A stretch of DNA of 64,000 bases from Tretioscincus oriximinensis. Taxonomy: Eukaryota > Chordata > Lepidosauria > Squamata > Gymnophthalmidae. Where the stretch lies: the NCBI GenBank assembly GCA_022410635.1, contig JAJVDF010000656.1:511798-575797 (forward strand). Reading direction: 5' to 3'. The notes beneath the pieces were generated by a model. The model had not been told where the DNA came from, searched no databases, and saw nothing but the letters and a program-made list of their open reading frames with translations. Positions 47,572 through 59,725 of the stretch are shown piece by piece (position 1 is the first letter of the stretch; each line of letters starts with the position of its first letter). The translations under genes were made by a program, and so were the position numbers.

Positions 47572-48600
47572 ATTTTAGAAAAATGAAAGATGGTCAAATT
47601 CTTAAATATATACTTTAATAGGGAGCTTGTTATTAGTGAAACAGATTTTGCCTTCACTTCTGACCCCCAAAACAACTCCAGTTGTGAACTTGGATGCTGG
47701 TAGAAGTAACTCACTACTGCAGCATTCCCCATAGACTTTATACAGTGGTGTGCAATGTATATTACAATCAAATACCAGGGCAGCAGCTTGAAACACTATT
47801 CTTGTTCACATGCCTGTTGTGATGCTAAAATATAAAATTCTGNCAAGTGTATAGAGCATTTTCAACGTGAGGGCAAACAAGTAAGCAAACAATACATATC
47901 ATTGCCAGTTTGCTTTCAGACAAGTTACAGTTTTATTATAACATCAAATTATATTTTTCAAAACACTTATTTGCTTCTCTGATACCTGAGAACAAAAATT
48001 GCCTTGGAATTTGTCCAATTAAAGTTAATACTTGAAAATGGAAAGCGTTGGTAGTCTTTNGGATAATTCAGATGAGAAGTGAGATTAGTTGAATGTGCCA
48101 TGGAAAAGCCACGATACTGCAAGGAAAGAACTAAAAAANTGTAAACTTAAAATGCATACACCACACAAACCAATTTTAATCATATTNAGATACGCTATGT
48201 TTATCAATCTTATGAAATTCTTTGAAAATAATTAAATGGAAGGTCAACCTTTAAAAATCATATGTTCATTCAAACAACAATTTGGGCAGGTTAAATGTCA
48301 GAACATATTTAGAATGTCAGGTCGGATTTGAGAAATGTGACATGAAGAAGAGCATTTTTNAAAAATCATTAGATAATGTCAAAAAAGTATTTACATTTTT
48401 TATTTATTTTAACTTCATTTTGATGTTTTATCATTTTTTTTTCCAAATACCCAAATACCTAACATCAGTATGACTTAAGTTTGGTTGGCAGTTCTTGACA
48501 GGAGTCTTTCTGCTGCAATCTGCACAAGCAGCAGCTTCCAACCATCTTTAGGTCCAGACCCACATAGAACACATTATAATAAACCAGAACATGGATTACC
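47572..48600. other. AT-rich DNA, nothing recognised
   Basis: Several N bases; no supported gene. Confidence 0.45.
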
Positions 48601-48605
48601 ATGAC

Positions 48606-49372
48606 AAACTATGGCTGCAAACACACAAGGGCTAAAAAATGGATGCCACTGTGAATTCTGTGTCCTTTGTGCACATTTGGTTAACAGGAAAACCAACTGC
48701 ACAGCGCTCCCCCTTTCTTCAGTTCGCACACCACTGTTTTTCGCCATTCGCATTANTTCTANTCCAGCTACGGAAGTGTCCATAACCGCTCTCCTTTGTG
48801 CAAGTGCTCACATTTCATATTCTCACTGATATAATGAATGCCTCAGTCAATGGTTCCTGGAATGGATTGCTGCGCATGTATTATTTTCTGTCAGTTCCTC
48901 CTAANCCCTATTGAAGTAATATCTGCACACAGGTCCTATAGGGCAGAGTACCATCCCATCTTTGATCTCATTTATTTGTAGCCAGAACATGTGCATAGCA
49001 ACTCTGCTGCCTGCGTTTATCTCCGGCTACTCTGTTCCCATTAAAAGCAGCAGCTGCCACTTCTCTCCCTTCCACCTTCTTTCAGGGAAGGAAGAGCTTC
49101 AGGCTGACAACAGGAAGGGAAGCAACCCNGCTGGGGTTGGGTCTTGAAAAAGCCCCCTCTCCACCCCCTTCCTGAGCAGAGAAAAACATTTCTTTCCTTG
49201 CTCAGGGAAAGGGCAGAATAGCGGTTTCAAGACCCAAGCTCAGCTGGCTCACTTGTCAGACTGAAGTTCCTCCCTTCCTCCTGAAAGGGAGGAATAACTT
49301 CAGAATAACTTCAGAGATTTCCAAAGCACTTTCACTTCTGTTTTTAGCCCTAGTCCATCTGCAGCTTTAGTA
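48606..49372. mobile_element. Non-autonomous DNA transposon (GGGCTAAAAA ends)
   Basis: The left end CTGCAAACACACAAGGGCTA mirrors the right end TAGCCCTAGTCCATCTGCAG. The inside is non-coding. The right end is followed at once by an inverted copy of itself (see hairpin). Confidence 0.65.
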
Positions 49373-49406
49373 GATACTAAAGCTGCAGATGGACTAGGGC
49401 TAAAAA
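49341..49406. repeat. Perfect 32-bp-arm hairpin
   Basis: 49341-49372 and 49375-49406 are perfect reverse complements with a two-base loop (GA). The arm is the terminal sequence TTTTTAGCCCTAGTCCATCT onward of the preceding transposon. Confidence 0.98.
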
Positions 49407-49796
49407 TGTTTGTACAGATGTGTACAAAAGGTCATAACTAACTAGAGATAGGCACCTCTGGCTAATGTTTCCAACCATGTTTAAACATAAACATAGAATT
49501 CACAGACACCTAAATGTCTCTAATCAAGTTAAACATACACAGAATCCACCTCACATCAATAATGGAGTGACTCTGAATTCAGTTTCAATTTATTATCCTT
49601 CATCCAATATAGTACTGCAAACACATGTAAAGCATTTCAACCACTTCACTTGATTCAGATGTTAAAGAGAAATGAAGCTAATTGTCATCTGAATATCAAT
49701 GGTATCCCAGTCCAGATCTTCTTACAGTTTCTTTTAATGAGTTTAAATAGATGTCAAAGAGTATGAAGAACATACATGGTGTGAACATACATGCCT

Positions 49797-49856
49797 TTGC
49801 TATATTCCGGAATATAACTTTATTCTGGGTTTTAGCTCGTTGTGTGAACTTAGCCT
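49797..49856 (-). mobile_element. One-ended fragment of the 2.3/52 kb transposon family
   Basis: TATATTCCGGAATATAACTT, GGGTTTTAGCTCG and TTGTGTGAACTTAGCC match the complement of the left end of 52013-52940. The opposite end was not found. Confidence 0.75.
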
Positions 49857-49859
49857 TAG

Positions 49860-50288
49860 TAATGCATTTTAGGGATCTATTACAACGCATCTACAACATG
49901 CCAAATGTGTTCCAACAGATCAGTAAAATGCATTAAGGAGGGCTATGCAAATTAAATCTCAGTCTTGCAGATATGTGGAAAACCATTATAAACAATCATT
50001 GTACTGAAATTTCCAAAACTCACAATCTGTGTGGTTTACAAGTACAATAAGGGAAATCATTGGAAGCAAGAGAAACTTACTTAAAAAGTGAAATCTTATC
50101 CCAGTGAGGAGAACAAGAGCAAGTACAGTCAGAAAAAATGCAAGGTTGTAGTTAGGAATGTTAAGAGCAGCCTTGAGAAACACATTGTAAAGAGCATTAC
50201 AAGAAATAATAGCAACTTCTTTAATAAATGCATCCGAAATAAAAATCCTTTTAGAAAAAAACGGTTAGACCACTAAATGGCAAGGGAT
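49860..50288. other. Nothing recognised
   Basis: AT-rich. The end of this stretch (50085-50280) may be further CR1 sequence too diverged to assign. Confidence 0.3.
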
Positions 50289-50570
50289 AGAAGGAGAAAA
50301 TTAAGGAGGACATGAAGACTGTGGAAAAACTAAATGTCTTTGCTTCAGTTTTCAATGATGAGGACAGAGGGCATACATCTGAGGAGCAGGCAATCCTGAA
50401 TGAAACTCATTATGGCTTCTGCTAAAGTAAATNATGCCTTACAAACATATTAGAATNATTTGAGACTATTAATAAATACGTAGATAATGGGGATCCAATT
50501 ACTACTGCCTACTTGGACTTTCAGAAGGCTTTTGATAAAATCTTCAATCATGAAANAAGAGACCAAGTTG
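50289..50570 (+). pseudogene. CR1 LINE RT, first part, interrupted
   Basis: GAATGAAACTCATTATGGCT (NETHYGF, compare NETQHGF at 18.2 kb) and TACTTGGACTTTCAGAAGGC (YLDFQKAFDK) mark the RT fingers and palm. N bases and stops occur. The following part is displaced to 50926 by a DNA element. Confidence 0.85.
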
Positions 50571-50925
50571 AAGGCTGCATGGACACAGTGTTTTTCCACT
50601 TTGTTCGTAGCGCAATTAGGATGTCCCAGGCACAAGTGCTAAGTCTTTTTCAGTAGTCAACCCGCAATAAATGCTTTTTTCCCCAGAATAAACTATTGCT
50701 CAGATATTAAGGCATCGTTCTGGCGAACCCCTGCGAGATGATAAAACAATTGAGAACACAGCAGTTGTTTCTATTCTCAGACTGCACTGCAATGAGATCA
50801 TGGAGCGATGTTACAGAACTGGGGGTCATGGAATATACAGGTTTGGTGTGCACAGATATGCAGTTGCTATATTCCAGGTTGTAGCATTGTAGCAGTTTTT
50901 TAAATGTGGTGTACACCTAGCCCTA
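50571..50925. mobile_element. DNA transposon inserted into CR1
   Basis: The left AAGGCTGCATGGACACAG and right GGTGTACACCTAGCCC are imperfect inverted ends. The inside has TGCAGTTGCTATATTCCAGG, recalling the 52 kb family. It separates two parts of one CR1 reading frame. Confidence 0.6.
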
Positions 50926-51180
50926 TACTGGATTGGTAACTGGCTAAATTACAGGAAATAGAGGGTAATAATAAACAGATGGAAGGATGTGACAATTGGA
51001 GAACCCCAATGTCCAGTACTGGGATCTATGCTTTTTAATATATTCATAAACGATCTGGATGCTGGGGTAGAGAGTGGGATAGCCAAGTTTGCTGATGACA
51101 CTAAACTGTTCAGGATAATGAAAATGGAAAGTGATTGTAAAGAGCTCCAGGGAGGTCTCTTGAAATCTCTCCCTCTTATT
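50926..51180 (+). pseudogene. CR1 LINE RT, second part
   Basis: TATACTGGATTGGTAACTGG (WIGNW-like), CCAGTACTGGGATCTATGCT (PVLGSMLFNIFINDLDA) and GCCAAGTTTGCTGATGACAC (AKFADDTKLF) continue the palm after the interruption. It is truncated after the catalytic motif. Diverged. Confidence 0.88.
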
Positions 51181-52010
51181 ATCTGAGCTAAAAAAACCTC
51201 TGGTTCCTCCTGGAATACAAGACATGACAACAATACAGATCATCAAAGTTAAGCTCAATTACTGGCATCTTTATTTTTGTTTCAGTCATCTCAGCACATA
51301 AACTCTACCTTAAAAGACATGCAAGTTTACACAATTGCATTTATTTAAAAGAATGTTCAAACCAATATAGCATCTTGAGAGAAACAAATAGCTTCAGATA
51401 TAGTTAATATTTATCCAATTGGGCTCAAGGTTATATACATTTACTGAAATGAATATTCCTGCTTAAGGCAAGATAAAAATAGGATTTTCAAATGCTTATT
51501 TGTTGACATATTTTTGTGCATTTACAATATGTTTAAACATTAAGCAAGCTATTATGTAAATTATTAAAGGGGGAAGTATACCATAAGCTTGCAGAGTATC
51601 ATATTTACCATAAAGTATGGGTGAAAACAGTAAAATTCATTGCAATATCAAGACTGCCTTGAATAGTGACAGCTGTTTTCTGCGCTGCCGCAAGAACTTT
51701 GCTTTGAATACAGTGAAGTAACAGATGTTTATGAGCAATTGGAGGGTATTTATTGAAGGTTTCCATGAACAGCAGTACCTACAATGGCTCAAGTTTCATG
51801 CAAGATAATTTCTGCCTATATATGTGTAGCAAAGGTTGTAAAAACATAATAAATGAATTTCAGGTGCATTGGCTTGTTTGCTTAGCCAAATCTCTATTCA
51901 GCCAAAACTTTAAGCTATTTATTATCTTGTTATAAAGTTAGCAAGTAACTTCACGCTACATACTCAGAACTCCAGAGCGGGGGTGGAGGGAATGGAGCCA
52001 AAATGGCGCA
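51181..52010. other. AT-rich DNA, nothing recognised
   Basis: No supported gene or repeat. Confidence 0.45.
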
Positions 52011-52012
52011 AA

Positions 52013-52940
52013 GGCTGTGTTCACACGACGAGCTAAAAACCGGAATAAAGCTATATTCCGGAATATACAATGGTGTGTCTGTGCACATATACACTTGAAT
52101 TCTTGTGATACACAGCCAGCTCTGCTGCATTGCTTCGGCTGTGCACTCCTTCCAGCCAGCCCTCCATCTGTTTTCGGGGGCTGCTGCCTGGAGATCAGCT
52201 CTGCGAAGCAACAAGCAGAATGTCATTACTGTCAAATGGTTCGACTGAGGCAAGGAGGAGGTGAGGAGGTTGACTGCCAATGTTCTCCTTCGTTTCACCA
52301 AGCTGATCTCCAGGCAGCAACCCCTGAAAGCAGATGGAGGGCAGCCTGGGCTTAGGAAAAGGCTTCTCATGACACGCAGCTGGCTCTGCCGCNTTGATTT
52401 GGCTGTGCCCTCCTTCCAGCCAGCCCTCCATATGCTTTCAGGGGCTGCTGCATGGAGATCAGCTCAGCAAAATGAAGGGGAACATTGACAGCTGTGATGT
52501 CAACCTCCCCACCTCCTCCTCCTCCTCACCTCAGCTGAACTATTTGACAGTGACNACATCCTGCTCATCGCTTCGCAATAGCCAACCTCCAGGCAGCAGC
52601 CTCCGAAAGCAGGCAGAGGGCAGCCTGGGCTTAGAAGAAGGCGGCCAGATTTCCCCGCCAAAGCAAGGAGGCGGTGCTTCCTCCTGTCATTGTTCCCCTC
52701 CTATCTCTCACACTAATAATGTTCACACGAGAGAGGAAGGGGGTTGGTTACGAGATGACAGAGGTTGTCTGCAAGATTTCGGAGGTTCTCCACAATGATG
52801 CCTGATTATCTCAACAATAGTTTNTTCCGGGATAAATGGCATTTATTGTGGGAGGACTGCTGAAACATGCTTAACACATGTGCCCCAACCTTCCTTGTGT
52901 AACTACAATTGAGGGATAAAATAGCTGTGTGAACGTAGCC
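52013..52940 (+). mobile_element. DNA transposon, copy without DIRS (empty site)
   Basis: The ends GGCTGTGTTCACACGACGAG and TGTGTGAACGTAGCC are inverted. Internal modules (CCAGCCAGCCCTCCATCTG, CTGCTGCCTGGAGATCAGCT) occur in direct and inverted orientation. The region TTTCGGAGGTTCTCCACAAT (52778-52797) is the unoccupied equivalent of the DIRS insertion point. No transposase. Possible short duplication AAA at the flanks, not secure. Confidence 0.85.
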
Positions 52941-53127
52941 AAAGTCAACAGCACTGTATTCCTTCTCCCTGATGTTTTATCTGATAAATCAACTTTAAAA
53001 CTGAGCGAGCAACAGTTAATGATAAGATAAGCTGGAGAGCATCCTCCTGACCTGATTCTAGGTAAGAACTTTCTTATTCTCTCACCTAATTATGCCTAAG
53101 AAAAAGCGTCCTCACTCCTGTCTGGGT

Positions 53128-53364
53128 TAGGCTGAGCAGACGACCCCTTTTGGGGAGGGGTTGAAAACCCGGTTTTGGAGTGCCTCTCAGTTTTTGCTGT
53201 GGACATTTTTTCAATTTTTTTTTCCGACAAAAAATATTTTTTCAATTTTTTTTCCGACAAAAAATATTTTTTTGATTTTTTTTTCCTCAGCAAAAACTGG
53301 GAGGCACCCCAAAACTGGATTTTCAACACCCCCTCCCCCCAAAAGGGGTCATCTGATCAGCCTA
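53128..53364. mobile_element. Foldback hAT-like MITE (TAGGCTGACCAGATG family)
   Basis: The start TAGGCTGAGCAGACGACCCC and end GGGGTCATCTGATCAGCCTA are inverted. Arms include GAAAACCCGGTTTTGGAGTG and CACCCCAAAACTGGATTTTC. The A/T core has a near-tandem TTTTTTTTCCGACAAAAAAT unit twice. The frames on both strands are palindrome by-products. Confidence 0.88.
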
Positions 53365-53419
53365 GGTTACATGTAAGCAAAGCAGGAAACTAGTTAAAGA
53401 TAACTGCAGAGTTGTTCTC

Positions 53420-54560
53420 TTACACTCCCAACTGAAACAGAAAGCTGATAGAGATGGCTATAGAAATAAATCAAACACTTTCACTCCATGACTTGGAGGA
53501 TGCAAATAGATTCTCACCTCTTTTTGAAGAACAAAGGCAGAATAATGAGCCAGCACAGATAAACTTTCTGTCTCCCCAGCGAATGTCCGCACCCTGGAAT
53601 CTGCTGCAAAGCCGGTCAAAACAAACACAACTACTTTTAAATTAGCAGCTGAGCAGTTTTTTTTATCCCATAAGGTTTTTCAAAATATATATAAGCAGCT
53701 AAATTAAATATATTTGCAACTGGAAAACCCAGAACTTGTGGCAGATAAAAAAAGAGGATTTGACCTCCACTCTACCATATCATTCTACAACTTGAAGTAG
53801 CTCATTCAAGAACGCCATACAACACTAATTCTTTTACAAATATCCTCATCTCAAAAAGCCCCTAAGCAACAGTTGCAGTTAACTCCTCATAAACTAGTCA
53901 TTAACATCAGGATAACACATGTAAATATTAACCGATGTCACAATAAAAGAACAGTTCTTCTCTCTCTTGACCAAACGTTAAATGTTGATAACAAGAAAAT
54001 AGTCCTTCCATCTAGAAACCAGTACAAAAGAATTATGTTAACTTTTGCCTCTCAGATTTTCCCACATAAATTCCTGGAATGTCCAAGAGCCCTCAGGACA
54101 ACTTTTGATATTCACATCCAATGGGTCTTTGAAGTTTCTCTGCCACAGCACTTGATAGAACAAAGGAGCCTTTCAGAAAACAAACTTAGTGCTCCCTCCA
54201 AAATAAAGTCCCTTTCCCCCCATTTGTACACAAAACTTTGGGGACAGTACCTTTGGCAAAATGAATAGACTCTAACAAGGGTGTGCNATTATTGGAACCA
54301 GAGGATGTCCCAAAGCAAAGGAAATACCATCTGTTAACAACAGCCTATCCCCTGTGAATAAAACTACTAATAGATCATCGTTCAGTGCAGAGCAACTAGA
54401 GGTCCCAAGAAAGATTTTGCCAGGACCAATTCCATGCCCTAATGTAGAATGCAATAACTTGCCTAATTAGACCAATATGAGATACCTGGAGAGAAATGAA
54501 ACTGGACATAGTATATACTAAAATTCTTCTAAGTGTCCCCTCAATTTTTCATTTCTCCTT
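53420..54560 (+). other. Unidentified, possibly decayed coding sequence
   Basis: Several frames (53454-53645, 53873-54268, and beyond to about 54480) lie in succession on one strand with moderately coding-like composition, less AT-rich than the neighbours. I see no known motif, no catalytic pattern and no splice-site support. It could be an old ORF1 of a LINE or another element, or chance. Confidence 0.25.
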
Positions 54561-56190
54561 ATACTATCAAATGGTTGCCCCCTATCAGGCTATGCTGAAA
54601 GTTTTTAAGCCCTGGAAGAGTCTTCCTCAGCTCCAGGGGTATCATGTCCTCTTCCTAATTCAAACCCTGCTTGAATACTTACAAAGTCATATTCAAATAA
54701 TGTGAGATTCTTAGCTTTGAATACTGTTGATTGAGCTAACAAAGCTACAGATGCTCTTTTTTAAATTTTTTCTCTGGACATCACATTATCTTTTTACAAA
54801 AAACATGGTATGCATAGTATATACGGACTTATATTGTTGAAGACCCTTGTAGTTTATATATGCGACCAATATAATATTTTAGCCACTCAAATTCCTATAC
54901 CGAAAGAAACTCAGGTTTCCGTGCCTCTTTTAGCTTCTTCCTAACTAGTGGCATTCACTGGAGGTCTACAGATATCTCTTCTCAGAAAACTTTTCTGTCT
55001 TATCGTTATACAAATATTTTTCTGTATTAAGAAATTTTAAATAAGAAACAGAAAAACATTTTTTCTTGAGTATTTTTTTCTTATGAAATGTATATATGTA
55101 AAATTTTAATTTTTGCAAATGAATGCTAGAATTGGGGACTCTGTGGCTATTAGAAAAGAGCTTTTATGAGCCCACTCAAATTTTTCAATTTTTAAAACAA
55201 AATGTACAAACAGTGCCTATTTTCCAAATATTTGAAACAGAAGATGTATCTTTTAGCATATAGATTATTGTTTTCACTTGTTTACAGTTTCATTTCTTGA
55301 CTTCTGAGGTTTCCTAGTGAAGAGATATTTTGTTACATAGTTTTTCATTTCTGAAGGAATTTGTAACTGGATTTGATATGGTCAAATGACTAATCAATAA
55401 AGAATACGATTTACTCAGAACTCCATGCAAATGCAATAACATACATTAACAAACATAGCAGGAAAATCAGACATAGATTTTTATGCGTAGAAATCAACTA
55501 CTGTAGATCATTTACCACAAGCAATGTAAAGTGATACAGAAAAAGAGTCTCAATTATGAATAAAGATTGGATGGAATTGCAACCANAACAGTCACCACAG
55601 GAGCCTCTATAGTTGGCTAAACTGTGTCACCGAAATGCAGACAGTTAGTGGTGTGCACTGTCAACCAGACTTGGGATGCATCTACATGCTGGGCTTTTTC
55701 ACAGTTTTCTAAAATTAGGTTGGTGTGGTTGTCAAACAGCAACATCCATACCATCCTAGATTAAGAAACAGCAGGAGAGCGAGTATATCCTGATTTAAAA
55801 ACACTGGGAAAAAGCAACTTTTGAGATATATTGCACTATACCATCTTAGACAATGCAGTGTGCATGTGCAGCTAAAATCAGCAACTATACAGAGCTGAAT
55901 GAGAGACATCTGGGGATTTTGCACTGGTGAAATCCAAGTCCAACATCAGATGCCACTGATTGATAAGGTCAGTGTGTATTCCTAGCGCTGTTGCCATTGT
56001 CTTGTGGACAGTGGACCAATCATTACAGTAACAGGATGATGNTTTGCAGGGCTATGAAAGCATGTGTCTGAATGCACTCCTGGTCTGGATTGCTTGACTA
56101 ACTTGTAAGAAAAAAATCTGAAATTCCATTAAAAGAAAACTAAATTCAATCTATGTTATGACTAGAATTTTTATAAATCTCTATTTTAAG
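54561..56190. other. AT-rich DNA, nothing recognised
   Basis: No supported gene or repeat. Confidence 0.45.
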
Positions 56191-56197
56191 AGATTTA

Positions 56198-56292
56198 CCT
56201 AATGTTGGTTTATCAACACTTCTTGCCCTTNCCAGTTTAACATAACAGATAATATTATACCCAAATAAATATAAAGGTGGGNTTGTATATTG
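56198..56292 (+). repeat. 95-bp direct repeat, left copy
   Basis: CCTAATGTTGGTTTATCAAC to AATATAAAGGTGGG recurs at 57766-57860 with about eight differences, including N bases. The two copies bracket a segment containing the Penelope element. Confidence 0.9.
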
Positions 56293-56583
56293 GATTACAG
56301 CATTGTCTTCCTGGAACTTCAGTTTTTTCTTGTTTAATGTGCTAAGACTTTTCTATTGACCAACATGTACAATGAGGAAATTGCTGCAGATCCCTGATAC
56401 TCTCTCCACACTATACAGCACTTTCTGCATTCTATAGCAGTCTTGATAGCACTTTTCCCAACTATAGTGTTACAACTTACCTGTGTGGTCACTGATTACA
56501 AGCACTGCTGACTTAGGGGGAGGCATCACATAAGTGTGAATATCCAAAATGGCAACTATGCATGCATGAACAGCTCCAATCAT

Positions 56584-57386
56584 TTTCAGTAGAAAGTCCA
56601 GCAAAGGGCCAAGTAGCACTTAGAGACTAACAGTAGAAAAGTAGGTGGCATAAGCTTCCGTAGACACGNCTACACTCAGAAACCTCAATTTAAGATTCAT
56701 CGATGACATCTTTATAATCTGGACTCATGGGGAGGACACACTAAGGACATTCCACCAAAATTTCAATAGCTTCCACCNAACCATTAATCTCAGCTTGAAA
56801 CTAGCCAGGGAGCAAATTCACTTTCTGGACACCATCATAAAATTGCACAATGGACATCTAAGCAGGACTCTGTATCGCAAACTCACAGATAGATACACCT
56901 ACATACACGCCTCTAGTTTCTACCCTGAACACACAAACAGATCCGTTATTTACAGCCAAGTACTCAGATATAATCACATCTGCTTGGATCCAGAGGCCAG
57001 AAATGCCAAACTTCTGGAATTACAGCAAGCATTCCTCAGGCTACAGTACCCACCACATGAAGTAAAAAAAACAAATCAACAGAGCCAGAATGATACCTAG
57101 AACCAACCTATTATAGGACAGATTGAGGACAGAAAACAACAAAACCCCATTAGTGGTCACATACAGCTCTCAGTTAGGGTCCCTCAAACACATAATGAAT
57201 TTCGGCCTATACTAGACAATAACGCTGCTCTCTCAAGAGAACTTGGTGGTAGACCTTTGCTGGGCTACAGACAANCACCTAATCTCAAACAGCTACACAG
57301 CATCTGAAGAAGTAGATGTGCCTACGAAAGCTTATGCCACCTACTTTTCTACTGTTAATCTCTAAGTGCTACTAGCCTCTTTGCTG
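56584..57386 (+). mobile_element. Penelope-like element, copy 1, with inverted ends
   Basis: RT remnant: RFIDDIFIIW (56693-56722), with FIDD as the catalytic motif, then QIHFLDTIIKLHNG, LYRKLTDRYTYIHASSFYP and RSVIYSQVLRYNHICLDP in frame 56795-57100. The GIY-YIG endonuclease region is deleted near 57290. 56600-56668 is the reverse complement of 57317-57385, so the 3' end is also present, inverted, at the 5' side. AGCTCCAATCAT flanks the insert (56572-56583, 57387-57398); about 16 extra bases follow the left duplication. The family copies itself by target-primed reverse transcription. Confidence 0.92.
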
Positions 57387-57765
57387 AGCTCCAATCATGC
57401 ACACCTGTATATTTTATGCTGGTGAAATACACAGATGTGGGGCTTCAGATCTGGTAAGTAGCACATTCTTCATATGGTCATTCTGCTGATGGCCTATTGT
57501 GTAAATAGCAAACCTTCTCCCATAATAAATTTANTGCATGCTATCACATCATGGTGTGATATTTAACTAATGTCTCGTTGCATCCTAAGATTCCGTATTT
57601 TCCTCTCACCAACTAGAGGTGTGATAGCTCTAGTTAATTATGTTTTAAATGATGACTTATTATTTTGATGTTTTAACTTCGATATTTATATAGTACTAGT
57701 TTTTATTACTGTGTTNATTTTACTCATTGTATTTTATGTGAATATTGTACAGCAATATAATGATG

Positions 57766-57860
57766 CCTAATGTTGGTTAATCAACACTTCTTGCCCTTGC
57801 CAGTTTAAGATAACAGATAATATTATAACAAAGTAAATATAAAGGTGGGATTAATTATTG
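57766..57860 (+). repeat. 95-bp direct repeat, right copy
   Basis: Partner of 56198-56292. Confidence 0.9.
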
Positions 57861-59640
57861 GGTCTACTTAATTAAGTGAGATCTCTGGATCTCTGATTCT
57901 GGACTTTGACACAAACTTGTCCAGAAGATGGAGAGTTAGGGCTCCAATCACCCCNCCATTCCTTGGTTCCCCTTATTATTTTCCTCCTTTTTAGCTTTAA
58001 ATTTTATATCAATATCCTTGATTAAGCAGTTATTATTTTAAATTGACTCAGAAGAANAGCTTCAGTTTCCAAATTTATGTGTTTAGAGGAGGTTTGAATG
58101 TAGAAAATAGCTTGTACTAGAACATTTTCCCCACTAAAATGGCTTGANTCATGGGCTTGAAATAAAAGATGATAGCATTCATCAATCTCTGATTATAAAC
58201 TCTAATGAGTGGTAATAGATGACAGAGTATTATAGGGACTTAGAAAGGGGAAATTGCATTGAAATCCAGGCTTCATTATATTGTTAAAAGAGCATTTTAA
58301 AAGTATCAGAATGAGGATGGTAAAGATGGATGATTAGGCTTGAGGATACTTGTATCTACCTTGGATCTAAATTATTTAACACAATACTACAAAGGCATAT
58401 ATTACAAATCTGTGGTTCTTTCTCATATTCTTATTTGGCCCACAATTATTTTTACTTTTCTATGATTCTGTTCTCCCTAAAAGAGAAATTGCTACTTGTT
58501 TAGAAGGCAAATGTATACCTTCTAGAAATTATTAAATGTTTGACAGCCCACAAAGTTTTAGTATGGTTGGTAGTTATCATACCACATTAAGTAATTAGTT
58601 GCAAATATAGTTGGGAGTTTTCTAGCACTATCATGCAAGTGCAGGAAAGTCATCGGTATTAAGCAAAAAAAAATGCAGAAGGTGGAAGAAATAATTATAC
58701 AACACTAGTTGGTATTTTTACTATTTTTAGGCTTATGATTGGAACAAATTAGCTCGTATTTTGACAAGTGTATGTAGATGAAAGATAATTTGCACAGGTT
58801 GTTTGTCAAGGTGCAGCCATTGGTAGTTACAAATTTTAAATCTCAGTTGTTTACATTTACAAATCCTTTGAGACTCAAACTAGATTTTTTTAAGGAATCA
58901 AATATTAATAAAGGAAGGGAAGACTTGAAGATACAGCAAAGTATAGTGGCAGTCATAATTTTATGAGGTAGCAACAAAAAACCCCTAATTTGGAGACCAG
59001 TCCTTATTTGGCTGATGTGAATAAACTTGGATTTTCATTTGATGTGACTAAAAGTAGATGTGCAANATAAAACCAGAACAACAAAGGGACGTCAAATGGA
59101 GTTAGAAGTTTTGTCATAGACCTAACAAAAAAACAACAACCATCGAATAAAGTGATTTTATAAAACTAAAGGACTCTTTAATGTCTCTGTTCCTTCTTAA
59201 AATNTTTCCTTGCCACTTTCTAGCTGTATTCAAGTGGGTATAAGACCTTATCAATTAGGAGAGGTATCTTGTCATTTTGTTTCATGAGCCACTGCTAAAA
59301 TTATGCAAACACTTTATGAGGGAGGTGCTGGACAGTAATGCAGTATTTTTCTAATGAGAATAAAATTAGCTCAATTTTTCACATAAAAATCAGAACACTT
59401 TAAATTAAAAATATNTNTTTTATTTNNTTTATTTTATGTATTTCTGAATGAGTACCCTTTCTGTATCCTTTAAAGGACTTGNTTTATAGACACCTCACTA
59501 TATTAGTTCAGTTAACTTATATCTTTTTAAATTTAGTAGAATTAGACACAGCACTCAAAATGATACCCAAACAAGGCAAATTAGAGGAACAGTTACCTNC
59601 TGTGATCTGAATTCTATATTCTATTTACTGTAACTACTGA
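57861..59640. other. AT-rich DNA, nothing recognised
   Basis: N-rich patch at about 59413-59427. No supported gene. Confidence 0.45.
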
Positions 59641-59643
59641 ATG

Positions 59644-59725
59644 TGCACCTGAAGAAGTAGATTTATCTATGAAAACCCAAGTTGCCTNTCTTTTTCTTGT
59701 TAGTTTTTAAAATGCTATAAGATCA
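59644..59725 (+). repeat. Decayed Penelope-type 3' tail
   Basis: CACCTGAAGAAGTAGATTTATC, a degraded CTATGAAAACCCAAGTTGCC and TTAGTTTTTAAAATGCTA follow the order of the tails at 57.3 and 63.05 kb (CATCTGAAGAAGTAG, CTACGAAAGCTTATGCC). Confidence 0.65.

Noticed and set aside
53096..53393. Lys/Phe-rich frames on both strands
   Set aside because: They come from the A/T core of a foldback MITE.
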